Part shown: piece by piece, positions 62,013-64,000 of the stretch
Layout of the letters: every line of letters starts with the position of its first letter
Numbering within the stretch: position 1 is the first letter of the stretch
From: Paenibacillus algorifonticola
GTDB taxonomy: Bacteria; Bacillota; Bacilli; Paenibacillales; Paenibacillaceae
DNA length: 64,000 bases
Direction: 5' to 3'
Assembly: GCF_000971975.1 (NCBI RefSeq)
Contig: NZ_LAQO01000025.1
Span: 91,442-155,441, forward strand
Translations under genes and position numbers: made by a program
Notes under the pieces: model-generated
The model's database searches: none
What the model saw: only the letters and a program-made list of their open reading frames with translations
Told to the model about the DNA's origin: nothing

Positions 62013-63293
62013 ATGACATTGCCAAAATCGATTACAACTTTTCTGGAGGAAGCCGACAAGCGTCTGGCCCATCGTCCCAAGCTGCAGCAATTATTCCGTA
62101 ATACGTTCCCTAACACACTGGAAACAACAACCAAATTATTGGATGACGGTACGACATTTGTATTCACCGGCGACATACCGGCCATGTGGCTGCGTGATTC
62201 TACCGAGCAGGTGCGCCACTATATCCCGTTTGCCAAAAACGACGAGCAACTGCAGCGCATCATTGGCGGTCTGATTGCCAGACAAATCTTCTATATTAAT
62301 ATTGATCCGTACACCAATGCTTTTAATGAAACGGCTAACGATCGCCATTATCGCGACAGCGACGACTGCCATTTGAATCCTTGGATGTGGGAGCGCAAAT
62401 ACGAGCTGGACTCGCTTTGTTTTCCCGTTCAGCTTATGTACTCCTATTGGAAGGAAGCTGGACAAACCGACATTTTCACCAATGAATGCTATCAGGCCCT
62501 CACCTCCATCGTTGAAGTAATGAACACCGAGCAGCGCCATCATGAGCGTTCCAACTATCATTTCATCAGGCAGACTAAACAAGAAACAGAAACGCTGCCG
62601 AACGAAGGGCGCGGAATGCCTGCTAACTATACGGGAATGACATGGTCGGGCTTTCGCCCAAGCGATGATGCCAATGTGTTTGCCTATAACATACCTTCGA
62701 ATATGTTCGCTGTCGTTGTACTGGGCCATATTATTGAAATCGCAACCGAGATTTATAAGGATGGGCGTCTGGCCGAGCGGGCGGACAAGCTGCGCAGAGA
62801 GATCGATTTTGGCATCCGCCATTACGGTATCGTGAACCACCCCACTCATGGTCCTATCTATGCCTATGAAACGGATGGCTTCGGCAATTATTGCCTGATG
62901 GATGATGCGGGGACACCGGGACTTATCTCTATCCCTTATATCGGTTATGTGGGCACGGACGATCCTATCTATCAGAATACGCGCCGCTTTGCCCTCAGCT
63001 TCGACAATCCGTTTTATTTTGAGGGCAAGCATGCCAAGGGCATAGGCAGTCCCCATACCCCTGGCGGCTATGTATGGCATATGGCACTCTCCATGCAGGC
63101 GCTGACCTCCGATAATGAAGAGGAGATCAAAGAGCTGATTCAAGTGCTGATCGATACAGACGCCGATACGGGCTTTATGCACGAGGGCTTCCACCCGGAT
63201 AATCCGGCAGACTTCTCCCGCGAATGGTTCGCCTGGTCCAACAGCTTGTTTGCGACTTTGATTGTCAAGGAGATGGACAAAAATATGATTTAA
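62013..63293 (+). CDS. GH125 exo-alpha-1,6-mannosidase
   Basis: 426 residues from the ATG at 62013, eight bases after AGGAGG. GH125 signature GDIPAMWLRDSTEQVRHY, NPWMWERKYELDSLCFP, GMTWSGFRPSDDANVFAYN with the acid Asp, and KGIGSPHTPGGYVWHM. Enzymes of this family remove alpha-1,6-linked mannose from N-glycan cores and mannan. No signal peptide. It is divergent from the importer operon and completes the set GH38/GH125/GH130. Confidence 0.92.
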   Translation: MTLPKSITTFLEEADKRLAHRPKLQQLFRNTFPNTLETTTKLLDDGTTFVFTGDIPAMWLRDSTEQVRHYIPFAKNDEQLQRIIGGLIARQIFYINIDPYTNAFNETANDRHYRDSDDCHLNPWMWERKYELDSLCFPVQLMYSYWKEAGQTDIFTNECYQALTSIVEVMNTEQRHHERSNYHFIRQTKQETETLPNEGRGMPANYTGMTWSGFRPSDDANVFAYNIPSNMFAVVVLGHIIEIATEIYKDGRLAERADKLRREIDFGIRHYGIVNHPTHGPIYAYETDGFGNYCLMDDAGTPGLISIPYIGYVGTDDPIYQNTRRFALSFDNPFYFEGKHAKGIGSPHTPGGYVWHMALSMQALTSDNEEEIKELIQVLIDTDADTGFMHEGFHPDNPADFSREWFAWSNSLFATLIVKEMDKNMI

Positions 63294-63329
63294 TCTAAAA
63301 GGACGAACGTAACCTCTTAGGGTAGACGA

Positions 63330-63390
63330 CCTGCTGCATGCTATGACGGATTTAAGGCCTCAGGCTATGCAGCAGGCTAAAAAATAGCTT
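63330..63390 (+). terminator. Probable terminator after GH125
   Basis: CCTGCTGCAT pairs with ATGCAGCAGG over a 27-base loop, followed by a small GCTA/TAGC hairpin and TTTT. Weak T-run. Confidence 0.5.
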
Positions 63391-63451
63391 TTCAAGCACC
63401 TGATTCATTAGCCGAACTTGTTTCATAATCTAGTTATGTGAGACTACTGTC

Positions 63452-63941
63452 TTATTCAAATTGCTTTCCAAACTTATGTTTTAAATAGTATTTCAGTCCT
63501 GCTCGATCGACATCTGAAAATTTTCGCGGGTCATTTTTCATTAATAAATAAAGATCTTCAATAGCTTCCCATCGAATATGTAAGGTTTCATCTCCTTCAG
63601 ATAATAATTGACCCTCTGCTCTACAAATAAAGTACATTCCTATTGAATCCACGGGTCCCTTAATGGTCTGATACACACAATAAGGTTCTAAACATTCCAC
63701 TTCAAAATTAGAATTAATGCCAACCGTGTCAATACGCTTTTCACTGCCTTCTACTTCTGTAACGGTCAAACCCGTTTCTTCTAGTACCTCTCGTTTTAAT
63801 CCATTTAATATAGATTCATAGGGTTCCAATCTTCCACCAGGCAGCTCTATGGCTTCTTCATTTTTTTTATTGCGAACTTGGACAATAATTTCTGTACCCT
63901 TATTTCGATTCCTCTCAATAAATGCTCTCGTATGGATCGGC
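63452..63941 (-). pseudogene. NUDIX hydrolase gene with frameshifted, startless 5' end
   Basis: The NUDIX box is intact: GGRLEPYESILNGLKREVLEETGL in its parts ELPGG, REVLEE and TGL, with the C-terminal domain complete. The matching N-terminal strand reads THTRAFIERN-type residues (IHTRAFIERNRNKG) from 63938, but in a different frame; a one-base indel in the AAAGGG run near 63897-63901 separates it from GTEIIVQVRNK. No ATG, GTG or TTG precedes that N-terminal piece before a TAG. An unshifted TTG at 63919 could still give a 155-residue protein with an odd N-terminus. The break lies next to an insertion-sequence-like end. Confidence 0.6.
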
Positions 63942-64000
63942 TACACTAAGTTGGACAGAAAAAATAAGGGCTTGTAGAATAAACCTATCATGTTAAGGAG
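63942..64000 (+). mobile_element. Probable left end of an IS3-like insertion sequence (runs off the window)
   Basis: CTACACTAAGTTGGACAG resembles terminal inverted repeats of IS3/IS150-type elements. It is followed by a short leader and, at the very edge, TTAAGGAG, a good ribosome site for a gene starting beyond the window. It directly abuts the damaged 5' end of the NUDIX gene. Identification is by resemblance only. Confidence 0.4.

Noticed and set aside
61741..62025. 94-codon minus-strand frame in the importer/GH125 gap
   Set aside because: It spans two hairpins and the GH125 ribosome site; composition is not protein-like.
62136..63194. 352-codon open frame on the minus strand opposite GH125
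   Set aside because: It mirrors the strongly supported GH125 gene, has no ribosome site or recognisable domain, and arises from codon bias.

Overview
The window reads as chromosomal DNA of a spore-forming Firmicute of the Paenibacillus type. The signs are three SLH domains on a giant secreted arabinofuranosidase, LplB/LplC-type sugar permeases, a Cache/AraC regulator, a YafY regulator and the Bacillus-like set yutD, lipA, lytH, yunB. Most of it has balanced base composition, but about 35.5-44 kb is visibly AT-rich and made of short, unrelated genes. No rRNA, tRNA or CRISPR array was seen.

Region 1 (1-10.4 kb, minus strand): a Fur-box-led, tightly overlapping operon for a staphyloferrin-B-like NIS siderophore. 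Order of transcription is NIS synthetase, NIS synthetase, SbnA-like enzyme, SbnB-like enzyme, a fused NIS synthetase/PLP decarboxylase, a flavin-dependent monooxygenase and the first codons of an MFS transporter that runs off the window. SbnA and SbnB homologues should supply 2,3-diaminopropionate, the synthetases join carboxylates to amines, the decarboxylase trims an intermediate and the MFS protein may export the product.

Region 2 (10.4-24.9 kb): housekeeping and sporulation genes (yutD-like, lipA, lytH-like, yunB), a 5 x 97 bp tandem hairpin repeat, YafY and DinB genes, a GNAT-like/small-protein pair, an LTA-synthase-family gene, a YhgD/YhgE-like pair with twin 23-bp palindromes, and SRPBCC and DUF4395 genes.

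Region 3 (25-35.5 kb): surface and secreted proteins (S-layer-anchored GH51, Asp-box propeller, OatA-like acyltransferase) and an RtcB-family RNA ligase.

Region 4 (35.5-44 kb): an AT-rich array of short genes, all on the minus strand. Two of them (DinB, alpha/beta hydrolase) are broken. Three intergenic gaps carry related imperfect palindromes with attC-like architecture, so this looks like an integrase-less cassette array. It is the most unusual part of the window.

Region 5 (44-63.3 kb): an amino-sugar-acid operon (amidohydrolase, DgaE, DgaF, KdgK, GntR), a divergent Cache/AraC regulator, and a mannoside/N-glycan locus (LplB, LplC, solute-binding lipoprotein, GH3, GH38, GH130, with divergent GH125). 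A near-identical ATAACG[T/C]TATAA palindrome lies upstream of genes in both operons. At the right edge a damaged NUDIX gene abuts what looks like the end of an insertion sequence.
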